Assembly (NCBI RefSeq): GCF_900100785.1
Contig: NZ_FNCP01000008.1
Coordinates: forward strand, 1-64,000
Direction: 5' to 3'
Length of the DNA stretch: 64,000 bases
Source of the DNA: Desulfosporosinus hippei DSM 8344
GTDB lineage: Bacteria > Bacillota > Desulfitobacteriia > Desulfitobacteriales > Desulfitobacteriaceae
Part shown: positions 25,507 through 33,242 of the stretch, one piece after another
Position numbering within the stretch: position 1 is the first letter of the stretch
Layout: each line of letters starts with the position of its first letter
The notes under the pieces: generated by a model
Seen by the model: the letters and a program-made list of their open reading frames with translations, nothing else
Told to the model about the DNA's origin: nothing
The model's database searches: none
Position numbers and translations under genes: made by a program

Positions 25507-26247
25507 TTAAGCCAACTCGCCAATTTTTGCTAAAGGCATGTTTAACTCCCTAATATAGTTCGCATCTAAAACCTCTGATGAGGAAAAAATCAAACATGTA
25601 GACGGACCGGCGGATTTTCCCAAATCCAGGGCGCAGCTTGGTTCAACTTGCAAGCGACTATTGACCGAGGCTGCAAGTTGTTCTGCCTCCAGTCGTATAC
25701 CCCTTGAACCTACAGGTATTATGTCATGAATCCATGGGTTTTTTATAAGTGCTTGGACACTTTTGACGTTAACAATTTCCGGATCCTCTGGATCGCTAAG
25801 TTCCGGCCCTACTTTAGGCAGTCCCAGACAATAGACGGAATCCCTTGGTTGAGAAGTACCAATGCGCAAATTTGACTTTTCAGCAACACCAATGACGCTC
25901 ACCCCCAGACCCGTCTGTTGAGTAGGCATGTTTTTTTCCGTACTGATCACTATGGGCAGGTTGGCTAATCCAGCCGATTCCAGTTCGTCCTTCACCCCCT
26001 TTATTAGCTCATCCCCAGCCGGAGACGGCTCATTGGAAATCGCCACAGTGACCATTTGGACTACTCCACCGGTAGAGATAACCTCTAAAAGAGCAACTCT
26101 TGTGGTCAACTTCCCTGTAATGAACCAAGAAATCTTATAGGCATCCAATTCCTTCATACCAATTGCCCCGCATGAGTCACAGGCAGCCAGCAGATATTGA
26201 GTTTCGTTGATAGAAACAACTTCAACATCCCTACCCAGAAATCCCAT
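25507..26247 (-). CDS. cblS: AIR-synthase-like ATP-binding protein, probable alpha-ribazole kinase CblS
   Basis: 246-residue protein of the PurM/ThiL (AIR synthase-related) superfamily. The N-terminal RDVEVVSINETQYLLAACDSCGAIGMKELDAY with Asp/Ser/Gly and the following TTRVALLEVISTGGVVQMV segment match CblS proteins, which phosphorylate alpha-ribazole to alpha-ribazole phosphate. In that salvage route CobT is not needed. It is the first gene after a B12 riboswitch and is adjacent to the S component. Lacks the longer C-terminal half of PurM/ThiL. Start ATG at 26247 preceded by an AAGGGGGAAGG stretch. Confidence 0.76.
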   Translation of the reverse strand: MGFLGRDVEVVSINETQYLLAACDSCGAIGMKELDAYKISWFITGKLTTRVALLEVISTGGVVQMVTVAISNEPSPAGDELIKGVKDELESAGLANLPIVISTEKNMPTQQTGLGVSVIGVAEKSNLRIGTSQPRDSVYCLGLPKVGPELSDPEDPEIVNVKSVQALIKNPWIHDIIPVGSRGIRLEAEQLAASVNSRLQVEPSCALDLGKSAGPSTCLIFSSSEVLDANYIRELNMPLAKIGELA

Positions 26248-26277
26248 TCCGTTCCTTCCCCCTTTCCGAATATAATA

Positions 26278-26335
26278 AAAAGTTCACAGTCAATTCTCTT
26301 GTTATAGATTAACAAGAGAATTGACCATGAACTTT
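26278..26335 (-). terminator. Intrinsic terminator of the cblS-operon riboswitch
   Basis: Long hairpin AAAGTTCA...TCAATTCTCTTGTT / AACAAGAGAATTGA...TGAACTTT followed on the minus strand by TTTTTATTATATT, 22 bases from the aptamer and directly before the cblS ribosome site. Confidence 0.9.
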
Positions 26336-26357
26336 ACCTTAATTCATGAATCCAACA

Positions 26358-26510
26358 TTATAGGCAGGTCTCCTGACTTAGAATCATTGACAGTATGCGC
26401 CTTCCCGGTTTCCCAGTGGCAAATGCATAAGTCTCCTCATATACAGTGGTGGGTCCGCCCGGGATTCTCACCCGGTTCCCTATTCACCCTAAATTAAAGG
26501 GCACCTATAA
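26358..26510 (-). ncRNA. Cobalamin riboswitch (cblS-cblT-ecfA-ecfT-cbiD operon)
   Basis: The minus strand has B12-box AGTCAGGAGACCTGCC (26363-26378), GCCACTG-like CACCACTGTA and the GGTGAGAATCCCGGGCGGACCC core. The P1 helix is TTATAGG/CCTATAA (26504-26510 with 26358-26364). The strong terminator that follows suggests transcription attenuation by adenosylcobalamin. Confidence 0.95.
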
Positions 26511-27051
26511 CGAAACTATTGAATTAATCGTAGTTTAATACAAGATGCTAAGGATTACAAGACTTTTTTATCCTAGGTGTACAAATCTTCCCACACCTCA
26601 AATTATTAACTACATCCATATATGAATTTTTGCCGGTAGTCCATTGAATACCCTGCCTTGCTTTCATTTTTACAGTTTCTTAATTCCTCGAAGTTCAAGT
26701 CTTGTAAAGTTTCTCAATTTAGGATTTGCTATTTCGCTTTGGGAATTTTCGCGTTGAGCCTCATTTCTTTTATTTTCTTATCTGTAATTAACGTTATTAA
26801 AAAAGCGGGATCAAAAATATTCAAATTCGCCTGCGCCGGCGAATTTGAGCCATAATATAATCGCAAATGATCATGGTCATTCGAAGGTACTACGCATTAA
26901 ACTCAAATACAATTTGTTGATTATATATTGGTCGTAACAAGCCTGTCTGTCCAGTTAACTAAAAACCGAGGTAGTTGTATATGAACGCTATAATATATTA
27001 TATAATTGAAGTGTGTTAAGGTCACTATGCTTTTTAAAAGGTGGGGCAGCA
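26511..27051. other. AT-rich intergenic region with one palindromic repeat
   Basis: Holds the 5' flank of the riboswitch transcript, palindromic repeat A copy 2, and AT-rich sequence (TATAATATATTATATAATT near 26990-27008) that should contain the AraC-gene promoter. A 65-codon plus-strand frame at 26658-26855 ends inside the palindrome, has no ribosome site and is not believed. Confidence 0.6.
26821..26848. repeat. Palindromic repeat A, copy 2 (intergenic)
   Basis: TCAAATTCGCC and its exact complement GGCGAATTTGA around the loop TGCGCC, identical over 28 bases to the core of the copy inside the DUF3102 gene at 18801-18834. Confidence 0.85.
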
Positions 27052-27774
27052 GTGGATAATAGAATAATTTGTGAAAATAGGACATATAACGATGTCATGA
27101 ACACCCATGACCACAGCTTTGTTCAGTTAATACTGCCGCTTCAGGGAGTTCTGAACATAAAGACCGACGGCAAGGAATTAGAGTTAGATGAGGCCCATTT
27201 ATTTTTACTTCCCCCTTCCTGCCAGCATACCTTTTGGGCGAAGCAGAACAACAAATTTCTAGTATTGGATATCCCCCAATTTATGTTTCAGGTGGAGGTA
27301 TTGGATAATTTTCCAAGTGGACAAAACTATGTAATGGATGAGAAATGGAAGGCCATTAGATTCCTTCTTCTAAGTGAAGCTGGTCAAGGTAAAATCGAAT
27401 CATCTAGGATCAGTTCTCTTTTTCATTTTTTTAATACCTACTTGACCGAATATCAGATTCCGGAGTCGGTTAAATATATTCAGAAATTCTATAACGAACA
27501 GATAAGCCTGGAGAAGCTCGCTTCTTTGGAACATTATACCGTTAGCTATTTTTGTTCATGGTTCAAAGGCATTATGAACTGTACCCCGATGGCATATCTG
27601 AAAAAAGTGAGGATTCAGCAGTCAAAACAACTGCTTCTTGGTACAACTCTTAATATTTTACAGATTGCTTGGGAAGTCGGATATGTCCACCAGTCTTCCC
27701 TAGATAGGGTATTTAAAGAAATCGAAGGTATAACTCCAGCAGAATACCGGCGAAACAATATGAAGATACGCTAA
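27052..27774 (+). CDS. AraC family transcriptional regulator with cupin sensor domain
   Basis: 241-residue regulator. Cupin-like N-terminal domain: HDHSFVQLILPLQGVLNI...LFLLPPSCQHTFW (about 23-65). C-terminal AraC helix-turn-helix pair: ISLEKLASLEHYTVSYFCSWFKGIMNCTPMAYLKKVRIQQSKQLLL, then ILQIAWEVGYVHQSSLDRVFKEIEGITPAEYRR. I use the GTG at 27052, preceded by AAAGGTGG at 7 bases; the frame opens 13 codons earlier. 115 bases before a DMT transporter on the same strand, which it probably regulates. Confidence 0.9.
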   Translation: MDNRIICENRTYNDVMNTHDHSFVQLILPLQGVLNIKTDGKELELDEAHLFLLPPSCQHTFWAKQNNKFLVLDIPQFMFQVEVLDNFPSGQNYVMDEKWKAIRFLLLSEAGQGKIESSRISSLFHFFNTYLTEYQIPESVKYIQKFYNEQISLEKLASLEHYTVSYFCSWFKGIMNCTPMAYLKKVRIQQSKQLLLGTTLNILQIAWEVGYVHQSSLDRVFKEIEGITPAEYRRNNMKIR

Positions 27775-27889
27775 AAAATATCCTAATCCATGCGAAAACA
27801 ACTTTATGACTTTGATTTATTATTATCTAAAAAGAAGCTGATGTTTTACTTATTTATTACAAATTGTGAAATCAGCTAAGGAGAAAATA

Positions 27890-28786
27890 ATGAAGCAAAA
27901 TGAAACCTTCTTCTCTAGCTTAGTGTTGGCAGCGGCTGTGCTCTGGGGAACGACAGGCACAGCCCAATTCTTTGCCCCTCCCGGCGTATCGCCATTGTCC
28001 ATTGGATCGGTTCGCCTGGCGGTAGGAGGAGCGGCTCTTTTAATTTTCGCCTGGCAGCGGGGAGCTTTGGTGGGAAATTCCCTTTGGTTCAAGGGGACCA
28101 CGTTTCTCGCAGCCGGGTGTATGGCTGCTTATCAGCTTTTCTTCTTTGCCGGAGTTTTGAAAACGGGAGTGGCTGTGGGAACAGTAGTGACTATTGGTAG
28201 TGCACCGGTGTTCGCTGGTCTTCTATCTCTGATTTTGCGGCGAGAAAACCCAGGGATGAAGTGGACAGCAGCCACTTTACTCTCAGTTATCGGATGTATT
28301 CTGCTAATTACTGGCGGCCAGAAACTAGCGCTAAACCCCATTGGCGTCATCCTAGCCTTAGGAGCCGGTGCCTCTTATGCGCTTTATGCCGCCATCAGCA
28401 AGGAACTACTTATGTCTCACCCTCCGGAAGCAGTGACCGGGATTGTATTCTTCATCGGGGCACTTCTACTTTCTCCTTTTCTCTTTTATTACAACCTTGA
28501 GTGGCTAAAAACTATCCAAGGTGCAAGTGTTGCCCTTCATTTGGGATTAGTGACCACAGCTCTGGCTTATGTTTTGTTTTCACATGGTTTGGCCAAAATA
28601 CCCTTTCCCAAAGCAGTAACTTTATCCCTTGCGGAACCAGTTACTGCAGCGGCATTAGGATTGTTTCTGCTAAAAGAAAAATTATCTATTCTTTCTCAAG
28701 TAGGGATAATTCTAGTTTTTGGCGGATTGGTTATCCTGTCCTTGGGTGGATTACATAAAAAAAGGGTGACTAGGGGATTTAAATAA
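27890..28786 (+). CDS. EamA/DMT family transporter
   Basis: 298-residue integral membrane protein with about ten hydrophobic segments in two EamA repeats (AAVLWGTTGTAQFFAPPGVSP opening the first; ALGAGASYALYAAISKELL opening the second; LGLVTTALAYVLFSHGLAKIP and FLLKEKLSILSQVGIILVFGGLVIL). Likely exporter of an amino acid or metabolite; substrate unknown. ATG at 27890 with AAGGAG six bases upstream. The final RVTRGFK codons overlap a relic of another gene, so the original end may have been changed by the junction. Follows an AraC regulator. Confidence 0.88.
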   Translation: MKQNETFFSSLVLAAAVLWGTTGTAQFFAPPGVSPLSIGSVRLAVGGAALLIFAWQRGALVGNSLWFKGTTFLAAGCMAAYQLFFFAGVLKTGVAVGTVVTIGSAPVFAGLLSLILRRENPGMKWTAATLLSVIGCILLITGGQKLALNPIGVILALGAGASYALYAAISKELLMSHPPEAVTGIVFFIGALLLSPFLFYYNLEWLKTIQGASVALHLGLVTTALAYVLFSHGLAKIPFPKAVTLSLAEPVTAAALGLFLLKEKLSILSQVGIILVFGGLVILSLGGLHKKRVTRGFK

Positions 28787-28905
28787 ATGTCATCTTCTGG
28801 CATTCCGGCTGCCGTAAGATCTCCAACTATCTTTCTTACAATAGCAATACGGTGCTCACCAGAGCTGGGCACCCCCCTGTCATCATTCACAAGGCAACAA
28901 CTTTA
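28765..28905 (-). pseudogene. Relic of a corrinoid/methyltetrahydrofolate methyltransferase gene
   Basis: Minus-strand reading gives KVVAL, a frame break, then DDRGVPSSGEHRIAIVRKIV and GDLTAAGMPEDDIYLNPLVTLF. This is the pterin-binding methyltransferase signature (MtrH/MtgA/AcsE type; in intact proteins ALCMDD.GIP...R...aGip.eDIy.DPLV). Only about 45 residues are left, with a stop or frameshift after KVVAL. It lies between the DMT transporter tail and the DUF1232 stop. Family assignment is from motif memory, not an alignment. Confidence 0.6.
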
Positions 28906-29346
28906 TAGTTCCACCATTTGCGAGCTCGAATTTTCCCGGTTTTTCTCCAACTCAATCTCAGAATTAACCTGCTTTTTCCACAGCTTGTATTTTTCAAGAT
29001 CTGCACTCACTTGAGATATAACAAAGCCAGCCACTGCTGCATCATCAATTAATCCACCAAAAGGAATGTAGTCGAAAACACCGTCTATAGGAGAAACAAA
29101 ATAGACAATGCCTAAGACAATCATGAAAAGCGACCGTTTGGGAAGTTCCTTATAGCTGCCATTAAGCCAGTCTCTGAATACACTAAATAACAAATGCAGC
29201 TTTTCCCAAACCTCACCTAATCGATTCCTCTGTGCTGAGGCCTTCTGAATTGCTTCATTCAATAAGCCCATAGATTTATCCTTGTCCTTTATATACTCTA
29301 AAGCTTTAGCTTTAAACGGCTTTAGTTTTTTATCATCAATATCCAC
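28903..29346 (-). CDS. DUF1232 (YkvA-like) membrane-associated protein
   Basis: 147 residues. DUF1232 core with KRSLFMIVLGIVYFVSPIDGVFDYIPFGGLIDDAAVAGFVI (about 72-112), which contains the SPID..PD-like motif and one or two hydrophobic helices; the N-terminal half is helical and charged. Function unknown. GTG at 29346 chosen because GAGGAGG stands 7 bases upstream, although the frame opens 12 codons earlier. The end abuts the methyltransferase relic, so the last residues might be non-native. Confidence 0.82.
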   Translation of the reverse strand: MDIDDKKLKPFKAKALEYIKDKDKSMGLLNEAIQKASAQRNRLGEVWEKLHLLFSVFRDWLNGSYKELPKRSLFMIVLGIVYFVSPIDGVFDYIPFGGLIDDAAVAGFVISQVSADLEKYKLWKKQVNSEIELEKNRENSSSQMVEL

Positions 29347-29550
29347 ATTAAAACCTCCTCTTTTAGAAAAATAAAAGTTCAAAATCTAAAGCAAATTACA
29401 GTGAATAGCGTGGTTTAAGCTAGTCTTTCTAGATTTAAGCTAAATTATTTCATATGCACAAATCCGATTTGGATCATATTGGTATTCATTAAAAGTGGCA
29501 AATCGGAAACAATACTTTTGGATTCAAAAACAAAGGAGGAATGTTCAACA

Positions 29551-29721
29551 ATGCAGATTAAGAAAATGCCTCAACCTAATGAAGGAATTAAATGCGTAGT
29601 TAATACATGTCATTATTATGGTTCCGGCGATCACTGCTATGCTGAGAAAATTGAAGTTCAATCCCCTAATGCTAAGAGCACTGAAATGACAGACTGTGCT
29701 ACATTTTTACCTGAATCTTAA
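29551..29721 (+). CDS. DUF1540 Cys-rich small protein, copy 1
   Basis: 56 residues with the DUF1540 pattern KCVVNTCHYYGSGDHCYAEKIEV...TDCATFLPE: four conserved Cys and His residues suggest a small metal-binding (probably zinc) fold. AAGGAGG lies 11 bases before the ATG. The start is at 29551, as the conserved region begins right after MQIKKMPQPN. Twenty-four bases before a near-identical paralogue. Related proteins are common in spore-forming Firmicutes; no defined role. Confidence 0.85.
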   Translation: MQIKKMPQPNEGIKCVVNTCHYYGSGDHCYAEKIEVQSPNAKSTEMTDCATFLPES

Positions 29722-29745
29722 AAAAAGCTAATAGGAGGAATTGAA

Positions 29746-29919
29746 ATGACTGGACGTGCCAATAAAATGCCTCAAGCTAACGGTGGAATTAAATGTGTTG
29801 TAAACACTTGCCATTATTACGGATCTGGGGATCACTGCTATGCTGATAAAATTGAAGTTCAACCACAAAATGCAAAAAGTACCGATATGACGGATTGTGC
29901 AACTTTTTTACCTGAGTAA
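29746..29919 (+). CDS. DUF1540 Cys-rich small protein, copy 2 (tandem duplicate)
   Basis: 57 residues (MTGRANKMPQANGGIKC...), nearly identical to the preceding gene from NGGIKCVVNTCHYYGSGDHCYADKIEV to the C-terminal TDCATFLPE. Its own ribosome site ATAGGAGG stands 7 bases before the ATG. Followed by a strong hairpin terminator. The pair clearly arose by tandem duplication and probably is transcribed together. Confidence 0.85.
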   Translation: MTGRANKMPQANGGIKCVVNTCHYYGSGDHCYADKIEVQPQNAKSTDMTDCATFLPE

Positions 29920-29954
29920 AAATCAGCACATTCGAAATTGATCCCTCCATAGGG

Positions 29955-29993
29955 AAAAATTCAGACTTACCCATTGGGTAAGTCTGAATTTTT
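29955..29993. terminator. Bidirectional terminator between DUF1540 and DUF502 genes
   Basis: AAAAATTCAGACTTACCC / GGGTAAGTCTGAATTTTT, 18-base arms with a three-base loop. It serves the plus-strand DUF1540 genes and encodes the last codons of the minus-strand DUF502 gene. Confidence 0.88.
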
Positions 29994-30569
29994 AAGGTTG
30001 CTTGGGGAGACGGGTTTATTCAAAAGTCCCGCAGAAGCAATAAACTTTAGTGCTTCCTCTGAAGAAACATCAATCAGTTGCACTTGATCCTTCGGCACTA
30101 AGATTAAATTCCCTGCCCATTGCATACTTTGCATCAGATAAACAGCCACATACCCTTTAGGAATAAAGGCACTTTCTTCATCATTGGTAATAAAGCCAAG
30201 AAGTTTAATGTCCTCAGACAAAGTAACTCTTACCAAACGAGAAAATCCCTTTTTATTTGAAGAAAATGAATTTACAGTGTCTTTGATGATTCCGTAGATA
30301 TTTCCTAACAGCGGAACCTTAATGAGAACTTTTTCCAAGTAATTGAGTATTTTGTTCGTCAACCAGTTTGAAGCCAATACTCCCACTAAGAAAATAGCTG
30401 CCAAGGTGACTATTACGCCAAGACCCGGAAAGTATAATCCCTCTCGTTCCAGAATTCCCTTAAATATACCATCGGTTACAATAAACATCTTATAGAGAAT
30501 GTAAAATGTCAGAACAATAGGTGTTAGAACGAGTAAGCCCTTTAGAAATATTCCAATAATTTTTTTCAA
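29967..30569 (-). CDS. DUF502 family membrane protein
   Basis: 200 residues; two N-terminal hydrophobic helices (about 7-30 and 48-72; FLKGLLVLTPIVLTFYILYKMF) followed by IPLLGNIYG-type segment KVPLLGNIYGIIKDTVNSF and a soluble domain with GFITNDEESAFIPKGYVAVYL, typical of DUF502. Role unknown. TTG start at 30569 with GAGGG six bases upstream. Converges with the DUF1540 pair and shares the terminator hairpin. Confidence 0.85.
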   Translation of the reverse strand: MKKIIGIFLKGLLVLTPIVLTFYILYKMFIVTDGIFKGILEREGLYFPGLGVIVTLAAIFLVGVLASNWLTNKILNYLEKVLIKVPLLGNIYGIIKDTVNSFSSNKKGFSRLVRVTLSEDIKLLGFITNDEESAFIPKGYVAVYLMQSMQWAGNLILVPKDQVQLIDVSSEEALKFIASAGLLNKPVSPSNLKNSDLPNG

Positions 30570-31078
30570 ATATATCCCTCAATCCCCATCTAATACATAA
30601 TTATTACCACCATTATTCTATCTTTTTTCAAGCTTGTCAAATTTCAGATCTAAGCATAAACATTAGTTTAGATAAAGTTAATATAACATATATTTGATTG
30701 ATATAAATCACTGATTAGTTGCTTATCAAGGACAATTCCAAGCCAACCCACATCTTGTGTGTATAGAGGGGGGCTAAACTTTTGTTACCAGATTTCGAGG
30801 CACATTAGCCTTTTAATAAATCAATGAGAGTCCTTTACCGAACATTGGTTAAAGGAACTTTTTTTATAATTCTGATTTCAATATTAAACTTAATTCCTAA
30901 AGAGTTTGTCTTGAAAGGATTATTGAGTAAATGAGCAATTGGGTAGAGTATTTTATGAAAATCTGTAACTTTTTCATTACCTAGTACGTATAAAGAGTGT
31001 AATGGTAAAGAAAGCACAAAGACAACAAAGCTGAGAAATTCTTCACAGGCTGAAAATGATCGAAAAGGAGGAGGAAAT
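30570..31078. other. 509-base AT-rich intergenic region without a recognisable gene
   Basis: Upstream flank of two divergent genes (DUF502 leftward, PspC rightward). I see no RNA motif or strong inverted repeat; a 60-codon minus-strand frame (30835-31017) lacks a ribosome site and coding character. Confidence 0.6.
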
Positions 31079-31264
31079 ATGTCGAAACGCTTGTATCGAT
31101 CTAGCCTTAATAAACAAATAGGTGGGGTTTGCGGAGGAATAGCTGAGTACTTAGATCTTGACCCAAGTCTTGTCCGGATTGCAGCTATTCTACTAATGTT
31201 CGTTGGTGGAACAGGATTTTTGGCCTATCTGGTTGCCTGGTTCGTAATCCCATTAGATAGTTAA
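31079..31264 (+). CDS. PspC domain protein
   Basis: 61-residue single-domain PspC protein: KRLYRSSLNKQIGGVCGGIAEYLDLDPSLVRI followed by a hydrophobic membrane segment (about 36-58). Homologues sense or modulate envelope stress; here it is a stand-alone gene with an AAAAGGAGGAGG ribosome site. Its stop overlaps the converging hdrD-like stop by four bases. Confidence 0.92.
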   Translation: MSKRLYRSSLNKQIGGVCGGIAEYLDLDPSLVRIAAILLMFVGGTGFLAYLVAWFVIPLDS

Positions 31265-33210
31265 AGAGCATCTGCTACGAGTTCAGCTATATCCATACTT
31301 TGCATATCTACACTCTTAGAACTTACTGCTTCACTCAAGGTCTTCAAACATAATGAACAGGCACTAACCAAAATATCAGCCTCAGTTCTCATAGCCTTTT
31401 TGACTAAAAGGCTATGAATTTTTTTATCTCCCTTATCCTCCATCCATATACTACCACCACCTGAGCCACAACAAAAAGCCATTCCTTGATTATTCTTCAT
31501 CTCGAGTAATTCTAACCCAGGAATTGCCTTCAAAACTTCTCTTGGAGCATTATAAACCTGATTGTATCTTCCTAAATAACAGGGATCATGGAAGGTAACT
31601 TTGCTTCCGTTGGATTCTTTGAGTATTATTCTCTCGGAACGAATAAGCTCTAGGATGTATTCCGAATGATGCATCACTTGATAAGAACCACCAAACTGAG
31701 GATAATCATTTTTCAAGGTGTTAAAGCAGTGAGGACAATGTGTCAAGATTGTTTTGAATTTATATCCGTTTAATGTTTTAACATTCTCATAGGCCAACTG
31801 CTGAAAGAGTTTTTCGTTACCGAGGCGTCTGACGGAATCTCCGCAACACTTTTCCTTTCCTCCCAATACCGCATAGTCAATTCCTGCTTTATCTAGAATA
31901 GTAATCATTGACTGAGAAACCTTCTGATTACGCGATTCATATGAGCCATAACACCCTAGCCAATACAGGACATCCGTCTGTTTTTTCTCACTCTGCTGTG
32001 GTGAGGATGCTAATTCTAAATTAGAAAAAACCGATCTTACATTGTTTCCCCAGGGATTTCCGAATTCAGAAATATTATTAAAGACCGATTGAATCTCAAC
32101 AGGAAAACCATTATCTGAGGAAGTAAGGCCTCTGCGCAAATCAACAATTCTTTTTATATGTTCAATGTAGATCGGACATTTAACCTCGCAAAGTCCACAA
32201 GTTGTACATGACCAGAGGGTCTCTTGGGAAATCACCTGATCGATTAAGGTCGTAGCTTTTTTCTTAGAATGCTTTTTTAAGGTTTGTACCAAAACTCTTG
32301 GAGACAAGGGTCTTCCACTTAAATGTGCCGGACAGCCTTTCTGGCATCTTCCGCAAGAAATACAAGCATCTAATTCCAGCAGCTGTTTCATGCTAAATTC
32401 ATTATAATACCCGGCCCCAACCCTCTTCTCACCTTCTGACAAACAATCAACCGGAGTCAAAGTGCCAATGTGTGAATTGGATTTTAAGAAGATATTAAGT
32501 GGAGAGGCAAACATATGAAACAACTTTGAATAAGGAATATAGGCAATAAACCCAAAGGTCAATAACATATGAAAATACCAGATAAAGGCATGGACAGATA
32601 GTGACAACTCAGTGGATAAACCGAATAATTGAAGCATTAGAGCAAACAAAAGCCCCACCGGTGACCACCATGCCCACGGGTCATATACAGAGTAAATTCT
32701 TAAACCCTCTAAGAAAAACCCCGTTAGCAGAATTGAAATTACAATGATTAATAAGAGGGCATCGTCTAGTGTATAATCCTCATGGTCGGGTTTATCGATA
32801 TATCGTTTGTAAGCAGCCATCAATATTCCAACCATTGCCAAGAGTCCAGACAAATCGAGCAACAGGCTTAAAACTAAATACTTCAGCCCATAGAATAAGG
32901 GAATCCCAAAATGATCCTGAATAGCAATAACCAAGGTTCCGAAGGTTAAAACTATAAAACCATAGAAAATTCCTAAATGGGCATAACGGCGAAAGTCCCC
33001 TCTAAAAACTCCCTGGTCGTGCCTAGCCATTGTAGAAATAAACTCTCGAAGCCTCAAACTCAAATTATCAAATGCCAAAGCTCTCCCCTGCTGCCAACCC
33101 CTAATCTTGTTAATGGTTCCAATCGTAAAAACAACCAAGGCGATCAGAGCAAAAGCATACATTGTAGACTTCCCGTCAATATTCCAATAGAGCTGCCTAG
33201 TCGCCTCCAT
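31261..33210 (-). CDS. Membrane Hdr-like Fe-S reductase (HdrD/DsrK-type with NarI-like anchor)
   Basis: 649 residues in three parts. N-terminal five- to six-helix NarI/HmeC-like membrane domain (about 10-245). Two [4Fe-4S] ferredoxin motifs: CISCGRCQKGCPAHLSG and CTTCGLCEVKCPIYIEH (about 288-361). Two CCG domains: CYGSYESRNQ...KCCGDS...HCPHC and CYLGRYNQ...FCCGSGGGS...CSLC, as in HdrB/D subunits that bind a noncubane cluster. Likely a quinone- or thiol-linked electron transfer unit; the acceptor is unknown. ATG at 33210 has a GGGGTG ribosome site; the TTG four codons upstream is in that site. No partner HdrA/C gene is nearby. Confidence 0.86.
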   Translation of the reverse strand: MEATRQLYWNIDGKSTMYAFALIALVVFTIGTINKIRGWQQGRALAFDNLSLRLREFISTMARHDQGVFRGDFRRYAHLGIFYGFIVLTFGTLVIAIQDHFGIPLFYGLKYLVLSLLLDLSGLLAMVGILMAAYKRYIDKPDHEDYTLDDALLLIIVISILLTGFFLEGLRIYSVYDPWAWWSPVGLLFALMLQLFGLSTELSLSVHAFIWYFHMLLTFGFIAYIPYSKLFHMFASPLNIFLKSNSHIGTLTPVDCLSEGEKRVGAGYYNEFSMKQLLELDACISCGRCQKGCPAHLSGRPLSPRVLVQTLKKHSKKKATTLIDQVISQETLWSCTTCGLCEVKCPIYIEHIKRIVDLRRGLTSSDNGFPVEIQSVFNNISEFGNPWGNNVRSVFSNLELASSPQQSEKKQTDVLYWLGCYGSYESRNQKVSQSMITILDKAGIDYAVLGGKEKCCGDSVRRLGNEKLFQQLAYENVKTLNGYKFKTILTHCPHCFNTLKNDYPQFGGSYQVMHHSEYILELIRSERIILKESNGSKVTFHDPCYLGRYNQVYNAPREVLKAIPGLELLEMKNNQGMAFCCGSGGGSIWMEDKGDKKIHSLLVKKAMRTEADILVSACSLCLKTLSEAVSSKSVDMQSMDIAELVADAL

Positions 33211-33242
33211 ATTACACCCCAATCATAATCCAATTTAGTTTA

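Noticed and set aside
26658-26855. 65-codon ORF ending in palindromic repeat A
   Set aside because: No Shine-Dalgarno sequence, and its C-terminus is just translation of the repeat; composition like AT-rich intergenic DNA.
30835-31017. 60-codon minus-strand ORF before PspC
   Set aside because: No ribosome site, no similarity, lies in the expected promoter region of the divergent genes.
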